Notes: a model not told the origin generated them from the sequence alone. DNA of 64,000 nt from Pseudomonas sp. B21-023 (GCF_024749165.1 NZ_CP087190.1:124001-188000); one strand, 5' to 3'. Positions 7,807 through 16,756 are shown, counted from the first letter of the stretch. Made by a program: numbers and translations.

Positions 7807-9594
7807 TCAATCCTCATCCGACGCAAACAACCGCTCCAGCTCCACCCGCGCTTCCTTGGCCGTCTGCATCACTTTGGCCCGGTCGTCGCGGACCTGCCCC
7901 TGGGCCTCCAGCACCTGTTCGTCATGCTCGGTGAAGCGGGCGATGCGGTCTGTCGCCTGCGCTTCGGTGAGCCCCAGCCCGACCAGCGCGCGGCGGCTCA
8001 TCTCCAGGCTGGAATAGAACGTCTCGCGGATCGGGTCGGCGCCCACGTCCATCAGCTTGTGCACATGCTGACGGTTACGTGCCCGGGCGATCACCTTCAG
8101 GTGCGGGTACAGGCGCTTGGCCCGCTCCGCGGTGTGAATGGCCACCTCGGGGTCGTCGATGGTGATGATGAAGTACTCGGCCTCGCCAACCTTGGCCGCG
8201 TGCAGCACTTCGGGGCGCAGTGGGTCGCCATAGAACACCGGCACCTGTTCGAACATGCGGGTCATCTCGATGGCGTCCACCGAGGTCTCCAGGGCTATGA
8301 ACGGGATCTTCTGCGCCCGCAAGATGCGCGCGACGATCTGGCCCATGCGGCCCATGCCGGCGATCACCACGCGCGGGGTGCCAGCGTCGATGGCCTTGTA
8401 CTGCTCGGGCACCTCGCGGGCGGGCTGCGGGCGCTTCAAGGCGCGGGCGCAGCCGAGCATCAGCAGCGGCGTTAGGGCCATCGACAGGGTGATGGTCATC
8501 AGCAGCAGGTCGTAGGTCTGGGTGTCGAACAGGCCCTGGTCCTTGCCCAGCTTGAACACCACGAAGGCGAACTCGCCACCGGCAGCCAGCACCATTCCCA
8601 GGCGCAGGGCGCTGGCGCTGTTCAGGCCACCGGCCAGGCGGCCGACGCCGATCAGCAACGCAAGCTTCACGCCGATCAACAACAGGGTCAGGCCCAGCAG
8701 CAACAGCGGCATTTCCAGCAGCAGGCGCAGGTTGGCGCCCATGCCGACGCTGATGAAGAACAGGCCCAGCAGCAGGCCTTTGAACGGTTCGATCTGCGAT
8801 TCCAGCTCATGGCGGTATTCGGAGTCAGCCAGCAGCAGGCCGGCGAGGAAGGCGCCCAGGGCCATGGACACGCCGGCCTCTTCCATCAACCAGGCGGTGC
8901 CGATCACCACCAGCAGCGCGGTGGCGGTGGACACTTCCGGCAAACCAGTGCGGGCGACGATACGGAACAACGGGCGCAGCAGGTAGCGGCCGCCGACGAT
9001 GACGATGGCGATGCTGGCGAACACCTTCAGGCCATGTTCGAGGCTGTCGCCGTGGCTGGTGTCGGGGCCACTGGCGGCCAGCAGCGGCACCAGGGCGATC
9101 AACGGGATGGCGGCGATGTCCTGGAACAGCAGGATGGCGAAGGCCAGCCGACCGTGGGGTGCATTGAGCTGCTTGCTTTCGGCCAGGCTCTGAAGGCCCA
9201 GAGCGGTGGATGACAGGGCCAAACCAAGGCCGAGCACGATGGCTGCGGGGAGCGTCTGGCTGAAGCCGAACAGGGCGATTGCGCCGAGTACCGCGCCGGT
9301 CAGGAACACTTGCGCGGTGCCGACGCCGAACACCGATTTGCGCATCAGCCACAAGCGTCGTGGTGAAAGCTCCAGGCCGATGATGAACAGCAGCAAAACC
9401 ACGCCCAGCTCGGAGATGTGCGCAACGCTCTCGGTATCGCGGATCAGCCCCAGGGCCTGCGGACCAATGGCCACGCCAGCCAGCAGGTAGCCGAGCACGG
9501 CGCCCAGTTGCAGGCGCTTGGCCAGCGGCACGGCGACCACGGCGGCGAGGAGGAAGATGACGGCGGTTTGTAAAAGGCTGCCTTCGTGTGGCAT
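7807..9594 (-). CDS. CPA2-family monovalent cation:proton antiporter, KefB/KefC-like
   Basis: 595 residues, close to KefB (601) and KefC (620). The first ~380 residues are a 12-13 segment Na+/H+-exchanger domain (VVLLLFIIGLELSPRRLW is the family's signature helix). An RCK/TrkA-N nucleotide-binding domain follows (RVVIAGMGRMGQIVARIL), then an acidic C-terminal tail. Such proteins release K+ in exchange for H+ during electrophile stress. I cannot tell whether this one is glutathione-gated, and no KefF/KefG ancillary gene is adjacent. The ATG at 9594 has AGGAG about 8 nt upstream. Confidence 0.88.
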   Translation of the reverse strand: MPHEGSLLQTAVIFLLAAVVAVPLAKRLQLGAVLGYLLAGVAIGPQALGLIRDTESVAHISELGVVLLLFIIGLELSPRRLWLMRKSVFGVGTAQVFLTGAVLGAIALFGFSQTLPAAIVLGLGLALSSTALGLQSLAESKQLNAPHGRLAFAILLFQDIAAIPLIALVPLLAASGPDTSHGDSLEHGLKVFASIAIVIVGGRYLLRPLFRIVARTGLPEVSTATALLVVIGTAWLMEEAGVSMALGAFLAGLLLADSEYRHELESQIEPFKGLLLGLFFISVGMGANLRLLLEMPLLLLGLTLLLIGVKLALLIGVGRLAGGLNSASALRLGMVLAAGGEFAFVVFKLGKDQGLFDTQTYDLLLMTITLSMALTPLLMLGCARALKRPQPAREVPEQYKAIDAGTPRVVIAGMGRMGQIVARILRAQKIPFIALETSVDAIEMTRMFEQVPVFYGDPLRPEVLHAAKVGEAEYFIITIDDPEVAIHTAERAKRLYPHLKVIARARNRQHVHKLMDVGADPIRETFYSSLEMSRRALVGLGLTEAQATDRIARFTEHDEQVLEAQGQVRDDRAKVMQTAKEARVELERLFASDED

Positions 9595-9745
9595 TGCTCG
9601 GACTCCTTGAACTGCGTGCGGCAGCGCTTGATGCAACAGCTTATGCCATCAATGAAAGAGGCGGGCATTTTCGGGCGGGGAGGGAAATAGGACAATCCTT
9701 GGGTTACAGGAAGCAGCGTTCTGAAAGTAGGACCTTTGCTGAATC

Positions 9746-9828
9746 CATCGCGGGGCAAGTCGGGCCGCCGCATCGCCGCTCCCACGAAGGTCTTATACCT
9801 TGCGTGGGAGCGGGCTTGCCCCGCGATG
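9746..9828. repeat. REP-like inverted pair (CGCGGGGCAAG type)
   Basis: CATCGCGGGGCAAGTCGGG and CGGGCTTGCCCCGCGATG flank a short loop. This is a second REP subtype, distinct from the GCCGGCAAGCCGGC type, and also appears at 30852-30951. It lies between the antiporter start region and the 3' end of the esterase. Confidence 0.8.
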
Positions 9829-9840
9829 GTGATCGGCCAC

Positions 9841-10854
9841 TTATTGCAGATGGTTTTTCAAGGCCTGTGCCGCCTGGTCCATGGCACTGCGCACACTGGG
9901 CACGGTGCTCAGCACGTTGAGCAGGCCATAGTCATGGATCATGCCGTTATAGCGCACGGCGGTCACCGGTACCCCGGCAGCGTCCAGCTTGCGGGCGTAA
10001 GCCTCGCCTTCGTCACGCAGCACGTCCATTTCGGCGGTCTGCACCAGCGCTGGCGGCAGGCCTTTCAACTGCTCCAGGCTGGCGCGCAGTGGCGAGGCGT
10101 GGATGTCGTCGCGTTGGCGCGGGTCGGTGGTGTAGCTGTTCCAGAACCACTGCATCATGTTTCGGGTCAGGAAGTGGCCTTCGGCGAACTGGTTGTAGGA
10201 CGCATTGTTGAAGTTGGCGTCGGTCACCGGCCACAGCAGGGCCTGGAAACGCAGCTTCGGTGTGCCGGCCTCCTTGGCCTTGAGTGCCACCACCGCAGCC
10301 ATGTTGCCGCCGACGCTGTTGCCGGCTACCGCCAGGCGGCTACCGTCAACACCGATCTCCTTGCCGTGCTCGGCGACCCAGCGGGTGGCGGCGTAGGCCT
10401 GGTTGATCGCGGTGGGGTACTTCGCTTCCGGTGACGGCGTGTAGTCGACGTAGACCGCCGCAGCACCGGATCCCACCACCAGGTCACGGATCAGGCGTTC
10501 GTGGGTGGGGTAGTCGCCCAGCACCCAGCCGCCGCCGTGGAAGAACATGAACACTGGCAGTTCGCCCTTGGACCCTTCGGGCCGCACCACGCGGATTTCC
10601 AGCGGCTGGCCGTCGGCCTGGATGGTCCGGCGTTCGACGCGGATCCCCGACACATCGACCTTCACCCCGGCCTGGGCACCGCTCAGCACCGCACGGGCAT
10701 CCTTGGGCGCGAGCGTCTCCAGCGGCTTGCCGCCACCGGCGGCCAGGGCGTCGAGGAAGCCCTGGGTGGTGTGCTCGACGCCAGGGCTGCCGGCGAAGGC
10801 GTTGTTCACGGCAAGGGCCAGCAGGCCGGCGGTCAGGGTGTGGGACAGTTTCAT
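9841..10854 (-). CDS. Exported alpha/beta hydrolase of the hormone-sensitive-lipase family
   Basis: 337 residues with a signal peptide of about 21 residues (MKLSHTLTAGLLALAVNNAFA). The mature part is an HSL/arylacetamide-deacetylase-type esterase: oxyanion motif HGGGW at 106-110, nucleophile Ser180 in GNSVGG, acid Asp277 in TAEMDVLRDE and His307 in MIHDYG. It should hydrolyse short-chain esters in the periplasm. It is followed upstream (same strand) by a DUF2790 gene 31 bp away, possibly co-transcribed. Confidence 0.9.
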   Translation of the reverse strand: MKLSHTLTAGLLALAVNNAFAGSPGVEHTTQGFLDALAAGGGKPLETLAPKDARAVLSGAQAGVKVDVSGIRVERRTIQADGQPLEIRVVRPEGSKGELPVFMFFHGGGWVLGDYPTHERLIRDLVVGSGAAAVYVDYTPSPEAKYPTAINQAYAATRWVAEHGKEIGVDGSRLAVAGNSVGGNMAAVVALKAKEAGTPKLRFQALLWPVTDANFNNASYNQFAEGHFLTRNMMQWFWNSYTTDPRQRDDIHASPLRASLEQLKGLPPALVQTAEMDVLRDEGEAYARKLDAAGVPVTAVRYNGMIHDYGLLNVLSTVPSVRSAMDQAAQALKNHLQ

Positions 10855-10885
10855 GTTCTAGCTCCTTTGGCGGGCGAGCCGCGGC

Positions 10886-11137
10886 TCAGTTCTGGTTGGC
10901 GAGGACGGTGGGTTGCACGTAGCTCACGGCGCGCAGCTGGCCGCTACTGTCGCGGTAGGTCAGGGTGGCGGTGTTGGTCTGGCCTTGGGCGCTGGCGGGT
11001 GCATCGACGCTGACGACCTTGGCGATGTCCAGGTCCATGCCGTAGCGGTACGGGGTGGCTTCGCTGGCGAAGCTGCTGACGCTGGTGCCGAGGGCCAGGG
11101 TGGTGACGGTGACGGCGAAGGCTTTGCGAAGGGTCAT
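10886..11137 (-). CDS. DUF2790 exported small protein
   Basis: 83 residues: a signal peptide (MTLRKAFAVTVTTLALGTSVSSFA) and a mature domain with the DUF2790 signature YGMDLDIAKVVSVD and TLTYRDSSGQL. Members are small periplasmic proteins of pseudomonads, some near copper-response genes; their function is not known. The ATG at 11137 has GGAGA about 6 nt upstream. It sits directly upstream of the esterase on the same strand. Confidence 0.8.
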   Translation of the reverse strand: MTLRKAFAVTVTTLALGTSVSSFASEATPYRYGMDLDIAKVVSVDAPASAQGQTNTATLTYRDSSGQLRAVSYVQPTVLANQN

Positions 11138-11200
11138 GATCGTTCTCCGGGTTCTGCTGAGTGGGGTTGGCGACTGCTTTCTGCTTGAGATGAATGATGC

Positions 11201-11230
11201 GCGCAAATATTTAGTGCGCAAAATATATTT
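11201..11230. promoter_or_regulatory. Tandem 15-bp direct repeat upstream of the DUF2790 gene
   Basis: GCGCAAATATTTAGT is followed immediately by GCGCAAAATATATTT. This AT-rich tandem repeat is the most distinctive element in the 160-bp promoter region of the DUF2790 gene and is a plausible regulator-binding site. The regulator is unknown. Confidence 0.35.
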
Positions 11231-11297
11231 CCGCTATGAGACCGATTGAGTGGATCTGTCGAAGGGGCTCAGCCACGCGGAAACCCGCCGTAAAAGA

Positions 11298-12785
11298 TCA
11301 GGCGCTGGGCCGGTACTGCAGCGCCTCCGCCAGGTGCGACCTGGCTATGGATTGCGCCCCCTCCAGGTCCGCCAGGGTGCGGGCCACCTTCAACAGCCGG
11401 TGCGCTGCCCGCAACGACAACGTCAACCGTTCGCAGGCCTGCTCCAGCCAGGCCTGGTCGACCGGCTCCAGCGGGCAGTGCCGGCGCAGCCCCTTGAGGT
11501 CGAGGAAGGCATTGGCGCAGCCCTGCCGGCGCTGCTGCAGCTCCCGTGCCTCGGCCACCTGCTGGCCAACACTGGCGCTGGTCTCGCCGCTGGGCTGGTG
11601 GGTCAGCACGGTGCTTTCCCGGGCCACCGTCAGGTGCAGGTCGATGCGGTCGAGCAGGGGGCCGGACAGCTTGTTGCGGTAGCGCTGGATCTGCTCGCTG
11701 CTGCAGCGACAGCGGCCGGTGGGGTCACCCAGGTAGCCGCAGGGGCAAGGGTTCATGGCCGCCACCAGCTGAAAGCGCGCCGGGAAGCGCACCCGGTCCT
11801 TGGCCCGGGCCACCACGATCTCGCCCGACTCCAGCGGCTCGCGCAGTACCTCCAGCACGCGTCGTTCGAACTCGGGCAGCTCGTCGAGAAACAACACGCC
11901 GTGGTGCGCCAGGGTGATCTCGCCGGGTTGCGGTCGGCTGCCACCGCCTACCAGTGCCGGGCCAGAGGCTGAATGGTGGGGGTGGCGAAACGGCCGCTGT
12001 GGCCAGCAATCGAGCGGGGCATGGCCGCTGACCGAGCGAATCGCCGCCACCTCCAGCGCCTCGCGCTCGTCCAGCGGTGGCAGCAGCCCGGGCAGGCGGC
12101 TGGCGAGCAGGGTCTTGCCGGTGCCCGGCGGGCCGGAGAACAGCAGGTTGTGCGCGCCGGCTGCGGCGACCAGCAGCGCCCGCTTGGCAGCGATCTGGCC
12201 TTGTACTTCGCTGAGGTCCGGGTAGGGGCGTTGCTCCAGCAATAGGCCATTCGCGGCATAGGGTGACAATGCCGGTTGCGCATTCAGGTGGGCCACCAGT
12301 TCCCGCAGATGCCCCACCGCGTACACCACCAGGCCGCTGGCCAGGCTCGCCTCTTCGGCGTTTTCCCTGGGGACCACCAGCGCTCGACCCGCGTCTCGCG
12401 CCGCCAGTGCCGCAGGCAGTACGCCCTGTACCGGGCGCAAAGTACCTGACAGCGCCAGTTCGCCCAGGCATTCGATGCTGTCGAGGGCGGCAACCGGTAC
12501 CTGGCCATTGGCGGCCAGGATGCCCAGGGCGATGGCCAGGTCGTAGCGGCCACCGTCCTTGGGTAGATCGGCCGGGGCGAGGCTCTGGGTGATGCGCCGG
12601 GCCGGGTAGTCCAGGCCGGAGTTGACGATGGCACTGCGGACCCGGTCCTTGCTTTCCTTGACCGTGGTCTCCGGCAGACCGACCAAGGTGAGCGTGGGCA
12701 GACCGTTGGCCAAGTGGGTTTCGACGCTGACAGCCGGTGCCTGTACCCCGACCTGGGCGCGGCTGTGGACGAGGGCTAGGGACAT
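11298..12785 (-). CDS. comM: ComM/YifB, Mg-chelatase-like AAA+ ATPase
   Basis: 495 residues, full length. An N-terminal Lon-like domain (MSLALVHSRAQVGVQAP, DLPKDGGRYDLAIALGILAA) precedes a Mg-chelatase AAA+ module with Walker A GPPGTGKT and the Walker B region VLFLDELPEF. A C-terminal domain carries Cys residues in NPCPCGYLG and CRC. ComM is a hexameric branch-migration helicase that helps integrate DNA during natural transformation. The start at 12785 has GGAG upstream. It is the last of three co-directional genes after mgtA and a DUF2493 gene. Confidence 0.95.
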   Translation of the reverse strand: MSLALVHSRAQVGVQAPAVSVETHLANGLPTLTLVGLPETTVKESKDRVRSAIVNSGLDYPARRITQSLAPADLPKDGGRYDLAIALGILAANGQVPVAALDSIECLGELALSGTLRPVQGVLPAALAARDAGRALVVPRENAEEASLASGLVVYAVGHLRELVAHLNAQPALSPYAANGLLLEQRPYPDLSEVQGQIAAKRALLVAAAGAHNLLFSGPPGTGKTLLASRLPGLLPPLDEREALEVAAIRSVSGHAPLDCWPQRPFRHPHHSASGPALVGGGSRPQPGEITLAHHGVLFLDELPEFERRVLEVLREPLESGEIVVARAKDRVRFPARFQLVAAMNPCPCGYLGDPTGRCRCSSEQIQRYRNKLSGPLLDRIDLHLTVARESTVLTHQPSGETSASVGQQVAEARELQQRRQGCANAFLDLKGLRRHCPLEPVDQAWLEQACERLTLSLRAAHRLLKVARTLADLEGAQSIARSHLAEALQYRPSA

Positions 12786-12835
12786 GGGCACTCCGTGTTT
12801 GCAGGTGATGGCCGCGTCCTGCGGCCTGGCAAAGC

Positions 12836-13270
12836 TTAGTGGCGCTCCTGTGCAGGTGGACGAGAAGAGTGCGTCGAATTTTGTCCGGCCTGGCATCCAG
12901 GACTGTGGGCGCCTGCCGTCCGGGGCTGCCTGCCACAGATCACGGGAATCCCCGAACCCCGCGCCCGCGCCAGCAGTTCCTCGGTATCGTCGCCGCCCGG
13001 CAGCGCCAGCACCAGGTCGGGCCGGCTGTCGCGCAGCATGAAGACGTTGCGCAGGTGCTCGGCCAGCTTGCCGTGCAACTGCCAGTTGGGCGGGTAGCGC
13101 ACGATGTCGGCGCCCTGTTCGCGGGCCCAGCCTTCGATTTCGCCGCCCAGGTGCTGGCTGCCGCCGTGGATCAGCACCCGGATCGCTTGCTGGCGCTGGA
13201 GGGCGTCCAGCGCCTGGCGGCAGCGTTGGCTGTCGGCGTAATTGCGCCCCGCGCAGATCAGTACGCGCAT
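12836..13270 (-). CDS. DUF2493 (SLOG/YspA-like) protein
   Basis: 144 residues. The opening MRVLICAGRNYADSQ, then VLIHGGSQHLGGEIEGWA and DLVLALPGGDDTEELL, match the YspA/cpYpsA-related SLOG superfamily, which binds nucleotide-derived ligands. No specific role is established. The C-terminal 30 residues are low complexity. GAGGGGGT lies just upstream of the ATG at 13270; a GTG two codons earlier is possible. The mgtA stop is 10 bp away, so the two genes are probably transcribed together. Confidence 0.75.
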   Translation of the reverse strand: MRVLICAGRNYADSQRCRQALDALQRQQAIRVLIHGGSQHLGGEIEGWAREQGADIVRYPPNWQLHGKLAEHLRNVFMLRDSRPDLVLALPGGDDTEELLARARGSGIPVICGRQPRTAGAHSPGCQAGQNSTHSSRPPAQERH

Positions 13271-13280
13271 GCCCACCCCC

Positions 13281-15992
13281 TCAGAACCACTGGCCGAAGC
13301 GGCGGATGTACAGGGTCTTCATGCCCTGGGCCACCAGGCAGTAGCCGAGCAGGGTAGCGGCCAGCCATGGGAAGTATTCCCACGGCAGCGGCACCAGCCC
13401 GACCATCGCCCCCAGTGGCGAGAACGGGATGTAGATGCCCAGGCACATCACCAGGCCGGTGGCCAGGATCACCGGCAGCGCCGCGGTGCTCTGGAAGAAC
13501 GGCACCTTGCGGGTGCGCAGCATGTGCACCACCAGCGTTTGCGACAGCAACCCCTCAATGAACCAGCCGGACTGGAACAACGCCTGCATTTCCACGCTGT
13601 TTGCGGCGAACACGTACCACATCAGCGCAAACGTGGTGATGTCGAAGATCGACGAAGTGGGGCCGATCCACAGCATGAAACGGCCGATGTTGCGGGCATC
13701 CCACTTGCGTGGTTCGCGCAGGAACTCCTTGTCCATGCGATCCCACGGCAGCGACAGCTGGGAGAAGTCGTACATCAGGTTTTGCAGCAGCAGGTGGATC
13801 GCCAGCATCGGCATGAACGGGATGAACGCGCTGGCCACCAGTACCGAGAACACGTTGCCGAAATTGGAGCTGGCGGTCATGCACAGGTACTTCATGATGT
13901 TGCCGAAGGTTTCGCGGCCCTTGAGCACGCCTTCCTCCAGCACCATCAGGCTCTTTTCCAGGAGGATGATATCGGCCGATTCCTTGGCGATATCGGTGCC
14001 GCTGTCCACCGAGATGCCCACGTCGGCATCGCGCAACGCCGGGGCGTCGTTGATGCCGTCACCGAGGAAACCCACGGTGTGGCCGTTGGCCTGCAGCGCC
14101 TTGAGCACCCGCGACTTCTGCAGTGGGGTGAGCTTGGCGAAAACCGTGCGCTCTTCGACCAGGGCCTTGAGCTGGATGTCGTCCTGGCGTTCGATGTCCT
14201 GGCCGAGCAGCGGCTGGCCGGGCTCCAGGCCGACTTCGCGGCAGACCTTGCAGGTGACCACCGGGTTGTCGCCGGTCAGCACCTTCACTTTCACGCCCAT
14301 CTCGCGCAGGGCGGCGATGGCTGGGCCTGCGGTCTCCTTGGGCGGGTCGAGGAAGGTCAGGAAGCCACGGATCACCAGCTCGCGTTCGTCATTGGTGTGG
14401 TACTGAGGCTTGCCGTCGGAGGCCGGGATGTCACGGGTGCCGACCAGCAGCACGCGGAAACCCTCCTGGTTGTAGCTGCTGGCGGTGGCCAGCAGTTGCT
14501 GGCGTCGCCCGGCATCCAGAGTGACACGCTGGCCGCCTTCTTCCACATGGGTGGCGATGGCCAGCATTTCCTCGACGGCGCCCTTGCTCACCAGCAGGTG
14601 ATCGCCCAGGGCATCCTTGACGATCACCGACAGGCGACGGCGGATGAAGTCGAAGGGCAACTCGTCGACCTTGGCGTAGGCATAGGGTGGCTGGAAGCGC
14701 TGGTCTTCGCCAGCAAAGCGCAGCACGGCCTGGTCCATCAGGTTCTTCACGCCGCTCTGGTGATGGCTGTTTAGCCAAGCCAGCTCCAGCAGGTGCGGGG
14801 CCACCTGGCCACTGGGGTCGACATGGTGTTCGAGGATGATGCGATCCTGGGTCAAGGTACCGGTCTTGTCGGTGCACAGCACATCCATCGAGCCGAAGTT
14901 CTGGATGGCGTTCAGCCGCTTGACCACCACCTTGCGCCGGGCCATGGCCACGGCGCCCTTGGCCAGGTTGGCGCTGACGATCATCGGCAGCATCTCCGGG
15001 GTCAGGCCCACGGCCACGGCCAGCGCGAACAGGAAGGCATCGCTCCAGTCGCCCTTGACCACGCCGTTGAGCATGAACACCACCGGCACCATCACCAGCA
15101 TGAAACGGATCAACAGCCGGCTGACGCTGTTCACGCCACGGTCGAAGGCGGTCTGGCTACGCGAGCCGACGATGGCCTTGGCCAGCGAGCCGAAATATGT
15201 GCGCTTGCCGGTGGCCACCACCACGGCGCGGGCGCGGCCGCTGACCACGTTGGTCCCCATGAAGCCGATGTTGGGCAGATCCAGCAGGCCGCTTTCATCG
15301 TTGGCACTGTCGGCGGCGGACTTCTGCGCGACGTGGCCGAGGGTGTCGTACTTCTCCACCGGCAGCGCTTCGCCGGTCAGCACCGCTTGGCTGATGAACA
15401 GGTCGCGGGACTCGATCAGGCGGATATCGGCGGGGATCATGTCGCCGGCGGCCAGTTGCACGATATCGCCGGCCACCAGTTCGTTCATGGGCACTTCGCG
15501 CAGGCGCGCTGGCTGGTCGTGGCGCTCGCGGCGCAGCACGGTGGCGGTGGTACGGACCATGGCCTTGAGGGCGTCGGCGGCCTTGCCCGAACGGTACTCC
15601 TGCCAGAAGCGCAGCAGGCTGCTGAGGCTGACCATGGTCATGATGATGATGACCTTGGTCAGGTCCGCTTCTTCCATGTCGCCTGCGCGTACCGGCAGCA
15701 AGTAGTCGGTAACGAAGCTGATGCCGGCGAGGGTGAGCAGCACGTAGATAAAGGGGTTGTGCAAGGCCTTGAGCAATTGCACCAGGGCCGGTTGCGGCTT
15801 GTCATGGGCGACTTGGTTGGCGCCGTCGCGCTGCAGGCGCTTGGCGGCTTCGTGCTCGGTCAGGCCCAGTTCGCTGGCGTCGAGGTTGGCCAGGGTCACG
15901 GCCAGGCCGTTGCGTGCCTCGCGGGCGGCGCGCATGGACAGGCGGGTGTCTTCGCCGGCTTTGCTGCGGGTGTTGCGGTCTTTTACGGTCAT
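13281..15992 (-). CDS. mgtA: MgtA, Mg2+-importing P3B-type ATPase
   Basis: 903 residues, matching E. coli MgtA (898). All P-type landmarks are present: the actuator motif TGEALPVEK, phosphorylation motif DKTGTLT, hinge FLGDGINDAPAL, membrane segments around AVAVGLTPEMLPMIVSANLAKG, and the C-terminal helices. It imports Mg2+ under limitation. The ATG at 15992 has AGGAG 9 nt upstream. More than 600 nt of untranslated leader with a small ORF and several hairpins separates it from the nearest promoter-like sequence, which resembles enterobacterial mgtA control. Confidence 0.97.
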   Translation of the reverse strand: MTVKDRNTRSKAGEDTRLSMRAAREARNGLAVTLANLDASELGLTEHEAAKRLQRDGANQVAHDKPQPALVQLLKALHNPFIYVLLTLAGISFVTDYLLPVRAGDMEEADLTKVIIIMTMVSLSSLLRFWQEYRSGKAADALKAMVRTTATVLRRERHDQPARLREVPMNELVAGDIVQLAAGDMIPADIRLIESRDLFISQAVLTGEALPVEKYDTLGHVAQKSAADSANDESGLLDLPNIGFMGTNVVSGRARAVVVATGKRTYFGSLAKAIVGSRSQTAFDRGVNSVSRLLIRFMLVMVPVVFMLNGVVKGDWSDAFLFALAVAVGLTPEMLPMIVSANLAKGAVAMARRKVVVKRLNAIQNFGSMDVLCTDKTGTLTQDRIILEHHVDPSGQVAPHLLELAWLNSHHQSGVKNLMDQAVLRFAGEDQRFQPPYAYAKVDELPFDFIRRRLSVIVKDALGDHLLVSKGAVEEMLAIATHVEEGGQRVTLDAGRRQQLLATASSYNQEGFRVLLVGTRDIPASDGKPQYHTNDERELVIRGFLTFLDPPKETAGPAIAALREMGVKVKVLTGDNPVVTCKVCREVGLEPGQPLLGQDIERQDDIQLKALVEERTVFAKLTPLQKSRVLKALQANGHTVGFLGDGINDAPALRDADVGISVDSGTDIAKESADIILLEKSLMVLEEGVLKGRETFGNIMKYLCMTASSNFGNVFSVLVASAFIPFMPMLAIHLLLQNLMYDFSQLSLPWDRMDKEFLREPRKWDARNIGRFMLWIGPTSSIFDITTFALMWYVFAANSVEMQALFQSGWFIEGLLSQTLVVHMLRTRKVPFFQSTAALPVILATGLVMCLGIYIPFSPLGAMVGLVPLPWEYFPWLAATLLGYCLVAQGMKTLYIRRFGQWF

Positions 15993-16001
15993 TTGGCTGT
16001 G

Positions 16002-16016
16002 CTCCTGCCGCAGGAG
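16002..16016 (-). promoter_or_regulatory. Hairpin that can sequester the mgtA ribosome-binding site
   Basis: On the mgtA strand the RNA reads CTCCT-GCGGC-AGGAG. The second half (16002-16006) is the mgtA Shine-Dalgarno sequence, 9 nt before the ATG. Folding of this 5-bp stem would hide the site, so mgtA translation may depend on leader conformation. Confidence 0.5.
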
Positions 16017-16224
16017 GCGGCACGACACACAGTCGACTCACGGTGGGGAAGGTGAGTGAACGTGTCCCGTGTCGCAATGATTCAAACAATGAAAAACGTG
16101 GTTTTTCCGACATTTACGTGTTCGCTGGCGAATGCCGGAAATAAGATCGGCAGCGAACTTTCTACTGGCTGATTCCATGGTCGGTTAATCCCATCTGTTA
16201 AATGGCGGGCAATAGAGTTCCAAA

Positions 16225-16246
16225 GAACTTTAATTACTTAAAGTTC
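16225..16246 (-). promoter_or_regulatory. Perfect hairpin in the mgtA leader
   Basis: GAACTTTAA and TTAAAGTTC are perfect reverse complements around a TTAC loop. A second stem, CTGACG / CGTCAG, lies next to it at 16255-16276. Both fall between the leader ORF and mgtA and could be part of a conformational switch or a protein-binding site. Confidence 0.4.
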
Positions 16247-16327
16247 GGAAGTTTCTGACGATTTAAATGGCGTCAGTTCAGCGAACAGACAGCATCGCGC
16301 GCGTCACTGCAGGCAGCAACGGGCACG

Positions 16328-16438
16328 CTATCGACTGGGCGGTTTCAGGGGCGAGGACAAGCCCCAGTCGCGGACAGGACGGTACGGGGCCTTGTGCGCA
16401 AAGGCGCGCAGGCGAGGGGTAGCGATATCAAGGTTCAT
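16328..16438 (-). CDS. Candidate proline-rich leader peptide upstream of mgtA
   Basis: A 36-residue ORF starts MNLDIATPRL and ends PLKPPSR. It has an excellent ribosome-binding site (GGAGG, 7 nt before the ATG at 16438), itself able to pair into the stem GCTTGCC/GGCAAGC. It lies 335 nt upstream of mgtA and about 200 nt downstream of a promoter-like sequence. Six prolines (two consecutive near the end) recall MgtL/MgtP of Salmonella, whose translation at Pro codons decides mgtA/mgtC read-through. The sequence is not otherwise similar to MgtL, so this is a functional analogy only. Confidence 0.5.
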   Translation of the reverse strand: MNLDIATPRLRAFAHKAPYRPVRDWGLSSPLKPPSR

Positions 16439-16644
16439 GAGCTTGCCTCCGACCGGGCGGGCACCCGGGGCGGCAAGCTACGGCGGAGCATCAGGCTCTG
16501 GCGCGGCTTGCCCGACCTAGGGGCGGGCCCGGAGTTCCGGTTCAAGTGCCTGGCGGCCAGGAGCTGCCAGACAGCGACTAGATACTGTGTCCATTGGATT
16601 CTTCGTGAGTTGAAATAAAGGCCCGTTTTTCGGGGCGGGTGAAC

Positions 16645-16672
16645 TTTATGCAAAGCATAGCGAGGAAGTCAA
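16645..16672 (-). promoter_or_regulatory. Candidate sigma-70 promoter for the mgtA leader transcript
   Basis: On the minus strand TTGACT (16667-16672) and CATAAA (16645-16650) are separated by 16 bp. The transcript would start near 16638, giving a leader of about 645 nt before mgtA that includes the leader ORF. I did not find a convincing PhoP direct repeat; one GTTTA half-site lies upstream. Confidence 0.45.
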
Positions 16673-16756
16673 CCAGGAAGACGTAACTTAAACAAGTTTC
16701 ATCTGCTGGGAGGGAAATTAATGCAGTGTGCGGCGCGATTACCATCGCGTGGTAAT

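Noticed and set aside
7409..7810. 132-codon frame across the REP inverted repeat
   Set aside because: It reads through both REP arms and has no ribosome-binding site. Frames of this kind recur wherever REPs occur.
14793..16055. 420-codon open frame opposite mgtA
   Set aside because: It is entirely antisense to a full-length, motif-complete mgtA, is rich in Gly/Ala/His/Val as expected of GC-rich antisense frames, and has no ribosome-binding site.
16394..16618. 74-codon plus-strand frame in the mgtA leader region
   Set aside because: No ribosome-binding site; the minus-strand leader ORF has a much better site and a sensible context.
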